Assembly: GCF_037949795.1 (NCBI RefSeq)
Contig: NZ_CP149932.1
Location: 1,539,001 to 1,603,000, forward strand
Length of the DNA stretch: 64,000 bases
Source of the DNA: Thioclava sp. GXIMD2076
Lineage (GTDB): Bacteria; Pseudomonadota; Alphaproteobacteria; Rhodobacterales; Rhodobacteraceae
Direction of reading: 5' to 3'
The translations under genes were made by a program, and so were the position numbers. The notes beneath the pieces were generated by a model. It saw nothing but the letters and a program-made list of their open reading frames with translations, was not told the origin of the DNA and did no database searches. Below, piece after piece: positions 7,011 to 15,607 of the stretch (the stretch's first letter is position 1; each line of letters opens with the position of its first letter).

Positions 7011-8989
7011 CCTCTGGGCGGTTTCAGTAGATCCTGAAGTTTCGATAAGATCCGAAGCCCGATAGGCGCGGGGAGCGATGCCGCCAGCCTGTCCACGGCC
7101 ACTTCGGGCGGGCAGGGCAGCCCGCTGACCGGATCGCGATAGCGCGGATAGGCGATCAGCGTGGCATGGGCCAGCTGCCACAGATCGGGCCGCGCCAATC
7201 GGCGGGCGGGCGCGGGCTGCAGATCGCGCGTCAGCCCCCAGCCGGCATAGAAAGGTGTGCCGAGGCACGTCACCGGCTTGCCGCGGATCAGCGCCTCGAA
7301 CCCCATGAGCGAAGTCATCGTCCAGACCTCGTCACAGGCCTCGATCAGCGCGACCCCGTCGGCATCCGCGCAGACCTGATTGGCCAGACGCGCCAGATCC
7401 TGTGGCGCGACCGCGCCTTTACGCAGCCCTGCCTCGACATCGGGATGGGGCTTGTAGATCACCACCGCTTGCGGGTTCTCGCTGCGCACCCGCTCGAGAA
7501 GCGCCAGATTGCTCTGCGTGCTCGGGCTACCCTTCAGGATCGAGGCGTCATCCTCCACCTGTCCGGGCACGAGGATCCGATGGCCCTCGGGCAAGGTAGG
7601 CCGTGCGCCGGTGAGGTTGTATTTCGACAGACCCGCCTTCACGATCCGGTCCAGCAGCGCCTCGATGCGCCGACGCTCGGGCTCCGAAATCGGACGGGCG
7701 ATCAGCTTTTCCAGATCCGAGGGGGCGGACGGGTCGTAATAGATCCCCTGCCGGTCGGTCACCAGCGACAGGGGCGGCGTCAGTTTTGCGCCGAGGCCAC
7801 GGGAGCGCAGGAAGCCGTCCTCCATCCGCCACGCGCCCGCGGGCCTGCCGGGTTTGGATGCCCAATGGACGGGCTGGCCCGCACCCGTGGCTTGCCCGAA
7901 GCCGACCTTCCCGTAGTCGCCATAGACCTGCCGCAGATGTTTGTGCTTCCAGCGGCTCATGCCGGTCATTCTATAGCCGTGCTGGTCCTCGCGGTAGGCG
8001 CGGGTCTGGGCGGCGAGCTGGTTGGTGGCTTCCTCGAAGCTGCAGATCCGGTTGTGGCACGGGTCGAACCAAGTCGGTGCCATGAGGTGCGAGACGGCGA
8101 AGATCTGTGCGCGGGTCAGGCGGCGCGCGCGACGCGGGGGGGCGTTCTCGTCAAGGCTTAACCCCCATCCGGCATAGAAAGGCTGGCCGAAGACCCGTGG
8201 TTTGTGTCCCGCAAGGATTGCCTCGTAGCCCATCAGCGAGGAGACGGTATAGACCGCGATCGCTCCCTCCAGAAGCGCCCATGGCGAATGGGGCGCGCTG
8301 ACCAGCTCGGTCAGCGCATCGCAATTCTCGGGGCCGTAATGGCCTGCGCGCAACCCCGCACGGGTCTCGGGATGGGTCTTGATAAGGATGCGCGCCTTAG
8401 GGTTCTCGATCCGCGCCACGGCCAGCATCTCGCGGAAGGTCCGCGCGGACGCCGCGCCATAGGTGATAGAGGCATCGCCCTGGGTCTGGTCGATCACCAG
8501 CACATAACCTGGAGCGGGGGGCTGCAGGGAGGGATCGAAGGCGTTGTATTTGGAAAGATCAAGCGCCTTGAGGCGGTCGATCCCTTGGCGTGCGCGGGTT
8601 AGGAGGGCCGCATCATCCAACGGGGCCTTTGCCAGCAGCATCTCGATCCGCGAGGGGCGGGTGCCATCGAAATGCACCCCCAGCGGGTCAATCATCAGCC
8701 CCAGCGGCGGGTCCCCCTCGCGCCCTGTCCGCACCGATCTGAGAAAGGCATCCTCCAGCCGGACCAGCGTCGCACCTGTGCGGGCCGCGATGGCCTCACC
8801 GCGCTTTGCATAGGGCGAGCGGCCCCAGACGACCACGCCATCCCCCGTGGACGGGAGGCCCAGATGCAGGCTATGGCCTGCGGCCTTGAGGATCCGGCGC
8901 AAACGGGGCTGGCGCAAAAAACCGCCATTATAGAAGAAAAGCCGCCGGGGAACCCCGGCGGCCATATCGTCATCTTCGGCCAGAGGCAT
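7007..8989 (-). CDS. kpsC: Capsule polysaccharide beta-Kdo transferase KpsC
   Basis: A 660-residue protein with two homologous halves, as in KpsC of group 2 capsule systems, which extends the beta-Kdo linker joining capsule to its lipid anchor. The halves share QTQGDASI/GQVEDDASI, KTHPET/KPHPDVEAG, VSSLMGYEA/MTSLMGFEA, and a repeated PFYAGWGL motif. Length is near the E. coli protein (~675). The start at 8989 overlaps the export gene stop by one base (TAATG); an in-frame upstream ATG at 9061 would lie deep inside that gene, and a second possible start is at 8965. It acts at the cytoplasmic face of the inner membrane with KpsS. The ABC transporter genes kpsM/kpsT are not in the window. Confidence 0.92.
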   Translation of the reverse strand: MPLAEDDDMAAGVPRRLFFYNGGFLRQPRLRRILKAAGHSLHLGLPSTGDGVVVWGRSPYAKRGEAIAARTGATLVRLEDAFLRSVRTGREGDPPLGLMIDPLGVHFDGTRPSRIEMLLAKAPLDDAALLTRARQGIDRLKALDLSKYNAFDPSLQPPAPGYVLVIDQTQGDASITYGAASARTFREMLAVARIENPKARILIKTHPETRAGLRAGHYGPENCDALTELVSAPHSPWALLEGAIAVYTVSSLMGYEAILAGHKPRVFGQPFYAGWGLSLDENAPPRRARRLTRAQIFAVSHLMAPTWFDPCHNRICSFEEATNQLAAQTRAYREDQHGYRMTGMSRWKHKHLRQVYGDYGKVGFGQATGAGQPVHWASKPGRPAGAWRMEDGFLRSRGLGAKLTPPLSLVTDRQGIYYDPSAPSDLEKLIARPISEPERRRIEALLDRIVKAGLSKYNLTGARPTLPEGHRILVPGQVEDDASILKGSPSTQSNLALLERVRSENPQAVVIYKPHPDVEAGLRKGAVAPQDLARLANQVCADADGVALIEACDEVWTMTSLMGFEALIRGKPVTCLGTPFYAGWGLTRDLQPAPARRLARPDLWQLAHATLIAYPRYRDPVSGLPCPPEVAVDRLAASLPAPIGLRILSKLQDLLKPPRG

Positions 8990-10122
8990 TAATTGGCCAG
9001 ATTGTTCAGCGTATTGACCGTGCCCAGCGAGCCGGTCAGCGCCGAGAGCGTCTTCGACCATTGGACATAGGGTGCTTCAGTCACATAAACCGTATCACCA
9101 TCGCGGATGGCGAAATCGCGGGCCATGAACATCCCGTTGGGCTCGGTCAGGTTGAGGACATAGACCATGCGCTGGTCGCCCACGAGATCGTCGCGGCCAA
9201 GGACGGCGCGGGCGATCTCCTGCGGCTCGTTGCGGAAGACGAAGACGCCGGTCGGATCGGCGGTGCTGGTCTGCAAGCCGCCCACGGTGGCGATGGCCTC
9301 GAGGGCCGAGAGGGTCTTCGTCTCGAAGGGCACACGCGCCTGCGTGCCGGTCGCGCCGAGGGCGGTGAAGGCGCGGGTATCTTTCTCGATCAGGATCTTG
9401 TCGCCATTGCGCAGGGCGATATCCATCTGCGGATTGGAATAGAGATCCGAGAGCCAGACGGTGCCGGTCTGGCCGGTCTTGCGGGTCACCGTGACCCGTG
9501 CAATCGCGGGATCGATGGAGACGCCGCCTGCACGGGCGATCATCGCCGAGAGGGTGCGGGTCGGACGTTCGATCGCGTACACGCCCTGACCGCCGATCGT
9601 GCCGGTCAGCGAGACGGTGGAGCCGTCGCCCGCCACGCGCGAGACGGCGACCTGCGGATCGGGCGTCTGGGCGTCGAGCTTGTCGGTAATCAGGCGGCGC
9701 AGTCCTTCGGGGGTATTGCCCGCAGCCTTGATGCGGCCTGCATAGGGCACGAAGATATAGCCCTGTCCGTCCACCTGCACATCGGTGAGCTGGGTCGCGC
9801 TGGTACCCTGCTGCACGAGGAGACCGTCATCGACGTTTTCCCACACGGTCAGCGCCAGCGTATCGCCGGGATTGATGGTATCGGACCCGAGCACTCCGGC
9901 ATTGCGGAAGCTTGACGAGAAGCCGAATGCGGGCTGCACGGCGGTGGCGCGGGCCACATGGTCATTGACCGAGACGACGAAGGCATCGCCCTGACGCATG
10001 ACGGAGCCTGCGAAGATCTCGCGCTTGTTGGGGCCGGAGCGCGGGAGCGCGCAGGCGGCCACGCTGAAGACCAGCGTCGAAAGGACCAGCACACGCGTGG
10101 CTCTGGAAATAGTCGTATTCAC
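8989..10122 (-). CDS. Polysaccharide export outer-membrane lipoprotein (Wza/KpsD family)
   Basis: A 377-residue OPX protein. It begins with GTG at 10122, supported by a GAGGAG site 8 bases upstream, and has a lipoprotein signal (MNTTISRATRVLVLSTLVFS then VAAC, Cys near residue 24). The polysaccharide export domain follows (LGSDTINPGDTLALTVWE, VDGQGYIFVPYAGRIKAAG near residues 80-145), then two SLBB-like segments (TGTIGGQGVYAIERPTRTLS; LSALEAIATVGGL). It would form the periplasmic/outer-membrane channel for capsule. It is upstream of and coupled to kpsC, and 95 bases downstream of kpsS. Confidence 0.92.
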   Translation of the reverse strand: MNTTISRATRVLVLSTLVFSVAACALPRSGPNKREIFAGSVMRQGDAFVVSVNDHVARATAVQPAFGFSSSFRNAGVLGSDTINPGDTLALTVWENVDDGLLVQQGTSATQLTDVQVDGQGYIFVPYAGRIKAAGNTPEGLRRLITDKLDAQTPDPQVAVSRVAGDGSTVSLTGTIGGQGVYAIERPTRTLSAMIARAGGVSIDPAIARVTVTRKTGQTGTVWLSDLYSNPQMDIALRNGDKILIEKDTRAFTALGATGTQARVPFETKTLSALEAIATVGGLQTSTADPTGVFVFRNEPQEIARAVLGRDDLVGDQRMVYVLNLTEPNGMFMARDFAIRDGDTVYVTEAPYVQWSKTLSALTGSLGTVNTLNNLAN

Positions 10123-10217
10123 TGCTCGAGCTCCTCTTTCGGGATGCTTCTCAATAGATATGCGATATGCATTTTGTGGGGCAGCGTCGCAGAAAGCCTA
10201 AGTAAAATCCAGTTACG

Positions 10218-11504
10218 TCACTTTATTACGCGCAACTGTTGCCGAGGTGCCGCTGTTCCGGAGGTCAGCGCATCATAGGGATCTTCGGTCGAGAGCATCA
10301 TGTCGACGACCTGCCGCAGAAGCGTCCGCCGACCCTTGGCCGAGTAGAAACCGCCAGGGACTTGGCTGGTTTCCAGCAGATAATGGCGGTAATCGCGATA
10401 GGCGCGGGTGTCCGGGCGCGCAGGCGCAGTGAAGAAATCGGGCAGCGACTGCTGCGAGACGAATTCGGGCTTGTCATAGACCGCCGCGCCGAAAGCCTTG
10501 ATTGGTAGCCCGCGCCAGAGCACCTGTTGGGCGGCGGTGGAGTTGACCGTAACGGCGGAGCGGGCCTGTGCCAGCAGACCGGCCAGTTTGCCGCCGCGCA
10601 CGAAATGGACCCGCCCCTTGAGCCCGTAGCGGGCCACACCGTTGCGGATCGCCGCTTCAATGGGCGCACGGCCATCTTCAAGCGGATGGGCTTTCAGCAC
10701 CAGATGGTGATGGCTGGGCGCGCCTGCGGCAAAGCCCTTCATCACCAGATCGAGGAAGTCGGTCTGGCTGGCAAAGGGGGAGTGCATGACGAAGCTACTG
10801 TCATGTTCAAGCTGCATCAGCACAAGATGATAGGGAAAACCGCCATATTTCACGCGCGAGGTCGCGAGCCAGCGTTGGAGCATATGAAGGGGCATCCGTA
10901 GCATACGGCGCAGATAGAAGCGGAACTCCTCCATCACCGTGACCCCGCGATGCGAGCGGAAATTGGGCCAGCGACTGGCCCCGCGCATGACGCGGAAATG
11001 GTAGAGCGCGCCGTAGAAGACATGATGGCGCATATCGCCCCAGCGCGGCGGCGCATCGGGGAAGTCGATATCGGATTGGTCGAGCGCCGCGCGCATCTGC
11101 TCCACGCTCATCTCCATCAGCCGCGAATGCCCGTTGGAGCCGCCGCGTTCATAGGTGATCCAGTAGGGGCGCAGATAGCCCTCCTCGAAGACATGCACGC
11201 GGATACCTGCGGCCCGCGCGGCGATGATGGCTTGTGCATGGATCGCGCGGGTGTCGCCATAGAGCACGATATCGGTGATCTGTTTCTCGAGGAAGAGATC
11301 GGTCACGGCCTCGAGCCATGCCTCGGGTGTGCCCTGCCATGGGATAAAGGTCTCGGGGTCATGCCAGAAGGCCGCATCCCCGCCATTGAACCCCACACGC
11401 CACACCTTGGCCCCCGCACGGCCCAGCATCTGGGCCAGCTGACGGAAGAAGGGCCCGTGAGGGCCTTGCAGCAGCAGGAAATGGCGATTGTCGAACAGGG
11501 GCAT
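10218..11504 (-). CDS. kpsS: Capsule polysaccharide beta-Kdo transferase KpsS
   Basis: About 428 residues, single-domain KpsS, which adds the first Kdo to the phosphatidylglycerol anchor of group 2-type capsules. The N-terminal HFLLLQGPHGPFFRQLA and VWRVGFNGGDAAFW match E. coli KpsS (KYLLLQGPMGPFF); VFEEGYLRPYWITYERGG, LKAHPLEDGRAP and the AVTVNSTAAQQVLWRGLPIK loop are family-typical. The start is uncertain: 11504 fits the family N-terminus but lacks a clear ribosome site, while ATG 11555 adds 17 residues and has AAGGG 10 bases upstream. It is the first gene of the minus-strand capsule unit. Confidence 0.88.
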   Translation of the reverse strand: MPLFDNRHFLLLQGPHGPFFRQLAQMLGRAGAKVWRVGFNGGDAAFWHDPETFIPWQGTPEAWLEAVTDLFLEKQITDIVLYGDTRAIHAQAIIAARAAGIRVHVFEEGYLRPYWITYERGGSNGHSRLMEMSVEQMRAALDQSDIDFPDAPPRWGDMRHHVFYGALYHFRVMRGASRWPNFRSHRGVTVMEEFRFYLRRMLRMPLHMLQRWLATSRVKYGGFPYHLVLMQLEHDSSFVMHSPFASQTDFLDLVMKGFAAGAPSHHHLVLKAHPLEDGRAPIEAAIRNGVARYGLKGRVHFVRGGKLAGLLAQARSAVTVNSTAAQQVLWRGLPIKAFGAAVYDKPEFVSQQSLPDFFTAPARPDTRAYRDYRHYLLETSQVPGGFYSAKGRRTLLRQVVDMMLSTEDPYDALTSGTAAPRQQLRVIK

Positions 11505-11733
11505 AGGCGGAGTGATCCGGGACTGATGACGAAGTGGTGCGACGAGGAATCGCACGAATTCCCTTGGGTAAGGTGAATTTGTGTCACAATTCTGGCCAAG
11601 AATAGATCAATATTTAGACAAATCATATAGGGCCACGGGGATGCTGAGAATATGTGCGTATATGTAGCGACCCCAGTTCTTGCACCGCTCTGCCCCTCGG
11701 GCTAGGGGAAGGGGGACTGAAAAGGAGAGACGG
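11505..11733. other. Divergent intergenic region, kpsS / ribE
   Basis: About 230 bases between kpsS and ribE, AT-rich from 11580 to 11665 (AATATTTAG, CATATAGG, GTATATG), which presumably holds promoters for both directions. I looked for an FMN riboswitch (AGGGGC/GGGT-type conserved blocks) and do not see one. A strong ribosome site AAAGGAGA precedes ribE. Confidence 0.5.
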
Positions 11734-12339
11734 ATGTTCACCGGGATCATTACCGATATGGGCGAAGTTCTTGCGCTGGAACAGCAGGGTGACCTCTGGG
11801 CGCGGATCGGCACCTCTTACGATGTGGATACGGTGGATATCGGGGCCTCCATCGCCTGCGACGGGGTCTGCCTGACCGTGATTTCCAAGGGTAAGGACCC
11901 GCAGGACTGGTTCGATGTGCAGATCTCGGCGGAAAGCGTCGCCAAGACCAATATCGGACGGAATTCATGGCATGTGGGCCGCCGCCTGAACCTCGAGCGC
12001 GCGCTCAAGGTGGGCGACGAACTCGGCGGCCATATTGTGGCGGGCCATGTCGATGGCGTGGCCGAGATCGTGTCGATCCGTGACGAGGGCGACAGCTCGC
12101 GTTTCACCTTCCGCGCACCCGATGATCTGGCCAGTTTCATCGCGCCCAAAGGCTCGGTGACGCTTAATGGCACGTCGCTTACCGTGAACGAAGTGTCGGG
12201 GGCGGAATTCGGTGTGAATATCATTCCGCATACCAAAGAAGTGACAACATGGGGCACGGCCAAAGCCGGCGACCCGATCAATATCGAGATCGATACGATG
12301 GCGCGTTACGTCGCGCGCCTGCAGGAGTGGAACGCATGA
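11734..12339 (+). CDS. ribE: Riboflavin synthase, alpha subunit
   Basis: A 201-residue riboflavin synthase that dismutates two 6,7-dimethyl-8-ribityllumazine molecules. The two lumazine-binding repeats are visible: MFTGIITDMGEVL with IGASIACDGVCLTV (N-terminal half), and LGGHIVAGHVDGVAEI with GSVTLNGTSLTVN (C-terminal half). The ATG at 11734 has AAAGGAGA 5-6 bases upstream; earlier in-frame starts add unrelated residues. It overlaps ribB by 4 bases (ATGA at 12336). First gene of ribE-ribB-ribH-nusB. Confidence 0.96.
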   Translation: MFTGIITDMGEVLALEQQGDLWARIGTSYDVDTVDIGASIACDGVCLTVISKGKDPQDWFDVQISAESVAKTNIGRNSWHVGRRLNLERALKVGDELGGHIVAGHVDGVAEIVSIRDEGDSSRFTFRAPDDLASFIAPKGSVTLNGTSLTVNEVSGAEFGVNIIPHTKEVTTWGTAKAGDPINIEIDTMARYVARLQEWNA

Positions 12340-13475
12340 GCGAGATTAAACCCGTGGACAAATCCGGCACCCATGATGTTCCGGGCCCCGTCGAGGAAAG
12401 CTATCGCGATGCGATCTCCTCCATCGAGGAAATCATCGAGGATGCCCGTAACGGTCGGATGTATATCCTTGTCGACCACGAGGACCGCGAGAACGAGGGC
12501 GATCTGTGCATCCCCGCCCAGATGGCGACCCCCGATGCGATCAATTTCATGGCGACCCATGGGCGCGGGCTTGTCTGCCTTGCGCTGACCTCGGACCGCG
12601 TTGATGCGCTGGGGCTGCCGTCCATGGCGGCCTCCAACAGTTCGCGTCAGGAAACCGCCTTTACCGTCTCGATCGAGGCCCGTGAGGGGATTTCGACCGG
12701 TATCTCGGCACATGACCGCGCGCGCACCGTATCGGTGGCCATCGACCCGATGAAGACGGGCGATGATCTCGCTTCGCCGGGCCATGTCTTCCCGCTGCGT
12801 GCCCGCGATGGCGGTGTGCTGGTGCGGGCCGGCCATACCGAAGCCGTGGTCGATGTCTCGCGTCTGGCGGGCATGAACCCTGCCGGTGTGATCTGCGAGG
12901 TCATGAAGGAAGACGGCACCATGGCGCGTCTCCCCGACCTGATCGCCTTCGGCCAGAAATACGGTATCAAGATCGGCACGATCTCCGATCTGATCGCCTA
13001 TCGCCGCCGCTACGACAACCTCGTGACCGAAACCGCCCAGAAGCCCGTGACCTCGGTCCATGGCGGCGATTGGGCGATGCGCGTGTTCACCGACGATCTG
13101 GAGGGCGCCGAACATATCGTGCTGTCGAAGGGCGATCTGACGGGCGAGGCGCCGGTTCTGGTGCGTATGCATGCGCTCGATCCGCTGGGCGATGCGCTGG
13201 GTCTCGTGCCGGGCCGCGAGGGCGATATCGGGCGTGCGCTCGATGCGATTGCCGCCGAGGGTCGTGGCGTGTTCGTGGCGCTGCGCGATCCGGGCATGAA
13301 GCTGCCGCTGGTCGATGAGGGCAGCCCCAACACGCTGCGCCAATACGGTCTGGGTGCGCAGATCCTCGCGGCACTGGGCCTGTCGAAGGTCGAGCTGCTG
13401 ACCAATTCCCCTCTTCCCAAAGTCGTCGGGATCGATGGCTACGGGCTCGAAATCTGCGCGACGCGTAAATACTGA
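12336..13475 (+). CDS. ribB: 3,4-dihydroxy-2-butanone 4-phosphate synthase with degenerate GTP cyclohydrolase II domain (RibBX type)
   Basis: A 379-residue fusion. The N-terminal half (residues ~28-232) is a complete RibB, with [11 protein letters not shown] (48-58), [11 protein letters not shown] (74-84) and [21 protein letters not shown], and makes the four-carbon unit from ribulose 5-phosphate. The C-terminal half (~240-379) aligns with GTP cyclohydrolase II, but the zinc motif (consensus HSEC-x7-GSxRCDCG) reads H279[17 protein letters not shown], so all three cysteines are missing. The second half is therefore probably not a cyclohydrolase, and a separate ribA is needed elsewhere. Such RibBX proteins are known in Proteobacteria. 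Starts inside ribE and precedes ribH by 12 bases. Confidence 0.93.
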   Translation: MSEIKPVDKSGTHDVPGPVEESYRDAISSIEEIIEDARNGRMYILVDHEDRENEGDLCIPAQMATPDAINFMATHGRGLVCLALTSDRVDALGLPSMAASNSSRQETAFTVSIEAREGISTGISAHDRARTVSVAIDPMKTGDDLASPGHVFPLRARDGGVLVRAGHTEAVVDVSRLAGMNPAGVICEVMKEDGTMARLPDLIAFGQKYGIKIGTISDLIAYRRRYDNLVTETAQKPVTSVHGGDWAMRVFTDDLEGAEHIVLSKGDLTGEAPVLVRMHALDPLGDALGLVPGREGDIGRALDAIAAEGRGVFVALRDPGMKLPLVDEGSPNTLRQYGLGAQILAALGLSKVELLTNSPLPKVVGIDGYGLEICATRKY

Positions 13476-13487
13476 TAGGACAAGACG

Positions 13488-14039
13488 ATGGCCGAATCTG
13501 AGACCCATTACACCCTTCCGGCGCCGAGCTTCGACAAGCCCGTGCGGATGCTGATCGTGGTGGCGCCCTATTACAAGGAGATCGCGGATCACATGGTGAA
13601 GGGTGCGCGCGAGATGGCGGAAAGCTGTGGCGCGGTGGTCGATATCGTCGAGGTGCCCGGTGCGCTGGAGATCCCGACCGCGATCAAACTGGCCGCGCGT
13701 ATGGCCGATTACGACTGTTTCACCGCTCTGGGTTGCGTGATCCGCGGCGAGACCACGCATTATGACACGGTCTGCAATGACAGCTCGCGCGCGATCCAGC
13801 TGATGGGGCTCGAGGGTATCTTGATCGGCAACGGCATCCTGACGGTCGAGAATTACGATCAGGCCGAGGTGCGCGCCAATACCGCCAAGGCGAACAAAGG
13901 TGGCGGAGCTGCTGCTGCGGCCTTGCATTTGCTCGCTCTATCGCGCAAATGGGCGAACCGGACAAAAGGGATTGGCTTCCGCCCGCAGGGCGAGTCGGTC
14001 CGCATTGCCGGTGAAGCCGAAGGAACCAAGACCGCATGA
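13488..14039 (+). CDS. ribH: 6,7-dimethyl-8-ribityllumazine synthase
   Basis: A 183-residue lumazine synthase, which condenses the RibD product (after dephosphorylation) with dihydroxybutanone phosphate from RibB. Family marks: LIVVAPYYKEIADHMVKGA, VVDIVEVPGALEIPTAIKLA, the ALGCVIRGETTHYD active-site stretch (with the catalytic His), and GNGILTVENYDQAEVRA. The C-terminus is longer than usual by about 20 residues. It sits between ribB and nusB and overlaps nusB by 4 bases (ATGA at 14036). Confidence 0.96.
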   Translation: MAESETHYTLPAPSFDKPVRMLIVVAPYYKEIADHMVKGAREMAESCGAVVDIVEVPGALEIPTAIKLAARMADYDCFTALGCVIRGETTHYDTVCNDSSRAIQLMGLEGILIGNGILTVENYDQAEVRANTAKANKGGGAAAAALHLLALSRKWANRTKGIGFRPQGESVRIAGEAEGTKTA

Positions 14040-14533
14040 CCGAAGATATGCCCGCCGAAAAACCGCGCAAACCCTCGCTCGAGGAAAAGCGCCGGATGAA
14101 ATCCGCAGCACGGCTCTATGCCGTGCAGGCCCTGTTCCAGATGGAAGCAGGCGGTCAGTCTGCGGATAAGGTGCGGGCAGAGTTCGAGAATTTCCGTTTT
14201 GGTGCGGTGATCGACGATGTCGAGATGTCGGAAGGAAATGTTGATCTGTTCCGCCGGATCTTGGATGACGCGGTAATGTGGCAGGGCAAGATCGACAAGG
14301 CCACCGATAAGGCGCTGCTGGAGAGCTGGCCGCTGAACCGGATTGATTCGGTTTTGCGTGCGCTCTTCCGTGCGGCAGGGGCCGAGCTGGTCAATCCGGC
14401 GACTCCGCCGAAAGTAGTGATCAACGAATTCGTGGAAGTGGCTCGCGCCTTCTTCCCCGATGGCCGCGAACCAAAATTCGTGAATGCCGTCATCGACAAT
14501 ATGGCCCGCCAGCTGCGCGACGATATGGCCTGA
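14036..14533 (+). CDS. nusB: Transcription antitermination factor NusB
   Basis: A 165-residue NusB, an all-helical RNA-binding protein that joins NusE/S10 at boxA in rRNA leader transcripts. Conserved pieces are SAARLYAVQALFQME near residue 22, NRIDSVLRALFRAAGAELV, and the C-terminal NEFVEVARAFFPDGREPKFVN signature. The ~20-residue charged N-terminal extension is common in this group. It is the last gene of the rib unit and is followed 24 bases later by a strong intrinsic terminator. Confidence 0.95.
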   Translation: MTEDMPAEKPRKPSLEEKRRMKSAARLYAVQALFQMEAGGQSADKVRAEFENFRFGAVIDDVEMSEGNVDLFRRILDDAVMWQGKIDKATDKALLESWPLNRIDSVLRALFRAAGAELVNPATPPKVVINEFVEVARAFFPDGREPKFVNAVIDNMARQLRDDMA

Positions 14534-14556
14534 GCCGTTGCAGGGCAGGCTGCAAG

Positions 14557-14578
14557 AAGGGGCTGCGGCCCCTTTTTT
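14557..14578 (+). terminator. Intrinsic terminator of ribE-ribB-ribH-nusB
   Basis: Stem AAGGGGC / GCCCCTT with a TGCG loop, running into six T residues, 24 bases after the nusB stop. Confidence 0.9.
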
Positions 14579-14653
14579 CATGCCTGCATGCGGGAAGTGT
14601 TGTCCGAATAATAAGCAATTTGAGAATCGCCTCTTGGTTTTTGGAAACGATGC

Positions 14654-14670
14654 GTTACATTGAATGTAAC
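14654..14670. promoter_or_regulatory. Perfect 17-base palindrome upstream of a small ORF
   Basis: GTTACATT-G-AATGTAAC: two perfect 8-base arms around one base, 18 bases before the start of the 59-codon ORF at 14688 and overlapping where a -10 or leader would be. The symmetry and position suggest a repressor site. The regulator is not identifiable. Confidence 0.55.
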
Positions 14671-14687
14671 AACTAGAGGACGCGCCC

Positions 14688-14867
14688 ATGCTTGTTCTGC
14701 TCAACACCCTCGTTTCTTCTGCAACAGAGCTCGTTTCGGGCCTGACTGGGTTATTCCGGCATGATGGCCGGTCCGGTCACGGGATGCGCGCGCAGGATCT
14801 GCAGTTGCAACCGGTGCGCGTCCGTGCCGATGCACCGACGAAGCTCCAGCGCCAACTGCGCCGTTAA
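14688..14867 (+). CDS. Small ORF, 59 residues, unknown
   Basis: ATG at 14688 preceded by AGAGGA with 7 bases spacing, itself just behind a perfect palindrome. The product starts with a hydrophobic stretch (MLVLLNTLVSSATELVSGL) and ends in a basic tail (TKLQRQLRR). It is not a DUF1127 protein (no YLRDIG motif) and I recognise no family. Evidence is the ribosome site, its position between a terminator and the next gene, and the upstream regulatory-looking palindrome; it could still be a chance ORF. Confidence 0.5.
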   Translation: MLVLLNTLVSSATELVSGLTGLFRHDGRSGHGMRAQDLQLQPVRVRADAPTKLQRQLRR

Positions 14868-14962
14868 GTTCACCGGTTTTCAAATCAAGAGGCGTGCCCG
14901 AGGGTGCGCCTTTTCGCGTTTTGGGCTTTGGGCTAAGCTGTCGGCATCAGGGGAGGTCTTTC

Positions 14963-15439
14963 ATGATTACCATTCTGCGCGAACATCCTGTTCAGGAAAA
15001 TCTGGCGCTTCTGCACAAGCGCCATTTCGATGCGATGCATGCCGACACGCCGCCCGGCTCCATCCATATGCTGCCGCCCGATGCGCTGGCCGCGCCGCAG
15101 ATCCGGTTTTTCGTGATGCGCGAGGAAGGCCGTGCCATCGGCATGGGGGCGTGGAACCGCCATGGACCCGATCTGGCCGAGCTGAAATCCATGCATGTGC
15201 TTTATGAGGAGCGCGGCCGCGGGCTGGCGCGGATGATGCTGCGCCACCTTCTGGCCGATGTGGCGGAGGCAGGGATCCGCGAGGTGCGGCTGGAAACCGG
15301 TGCGCAGGCCAGCTTCCAGGTTGCGCGCAGCCTCTACGAGACGGAAGGCTTCACGCGATGTGCACCTTTCGCCGACTATACCCTTGATCCGATGAGCGTC
15401 TATATGGCGCTGAGCCTGCCGGTCGCGGTGAAAACCTAA
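14963..15439 (+). CDS. GNAT family N-acetyltransferase
   Basis: A 158-residue acetyltransferase. The start at 14963 is chosen because GGGGAGG lies 5-6 bases upstream; an earlier in-frame start at 14894 has none. GNAT motif A is clear: ELKSMHVLYEERGRGLARMML (acetyl-CoA loop R-x-x-G-x-A variant, residues ~73-93), followed by VRLETGAQASFQVARSLYETEGF (motif B region). The substrate is unknown; a small molecule such as an amine or amino acid analogue is typical for this subgroup (compare putative acetyltransferases of the YafP/PhnO kind). Apparently monocistronic. Confidence 0.85.
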   Translation: MITILREHPVQENLALLHKRHFDAMHADTPPGSIHMLPPDALAAPQIRFFVMREEGRAIGMGAWNRHGPDLAELKSMHVLYEERGRGLARMMLRHLLADVAEAGIREVRLETGAQASFQVARSLYETEGFTRCAPFADYTLDPMSVYMALSLPVAVKT

Positions 15440-15524
15440 CCGCTTGCCGCACCTCGAAATTGGCGGGCCAAGATGCACGGAGCGGATTGCAGCTTCGCGA
15501 TTGTCGCGTTATCAAGGCGACAAT

Positions 15525-15601
15525 GGCCCCTTAGCTCAGCTGGATAGAGCATCCGCCTTCTAAGCGGACGGCCGAGGGTTCGAATCCTTCAGGGGCCGCC
15601 A
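15525..15601 (+). tRNA. tRNA-Arg (anticodon UCU)
   Basis: Full cloverleaf of 77 bases: acceptor GGCCCCT / AGGGGCC with discriminator G and encoded CCA; D-arm GCTC-AGCTGGATA-GAGC; anticodon stem TCCGC / GCGGA around loop CTTCTAA (anticodon TCT); T-arm GAGGG-TTCGAAT-CCTTC. Reads AGA. No integrase lies nearby, so it is not an occupied attachment site in this window. Confidence 0.97.
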
Positions 15602-15607
15602 CTTCCA

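Noticed and set aside
11505-11733. FMN riboswitch upstream of the riboflavin operon
   Set aside because: The conserved FMN-aptamer blocks are not visible; only an AT-rich promoter-like stretch and a ribosome site are present.
12306-13928. 540-codon open frame on the minus strand over ribB/ribH
   Set aside because: It is a shadow of well-supported plus-strand genes in high-G+C DNA; its product is rich in His, Arg and Gln and shows no family motifs.
15525-15601. Integration site of a mobile element at tRNA-Arg
   Set aside because: No integrase, no direct repeat of the tRNA 3' end and no composition change nearby.
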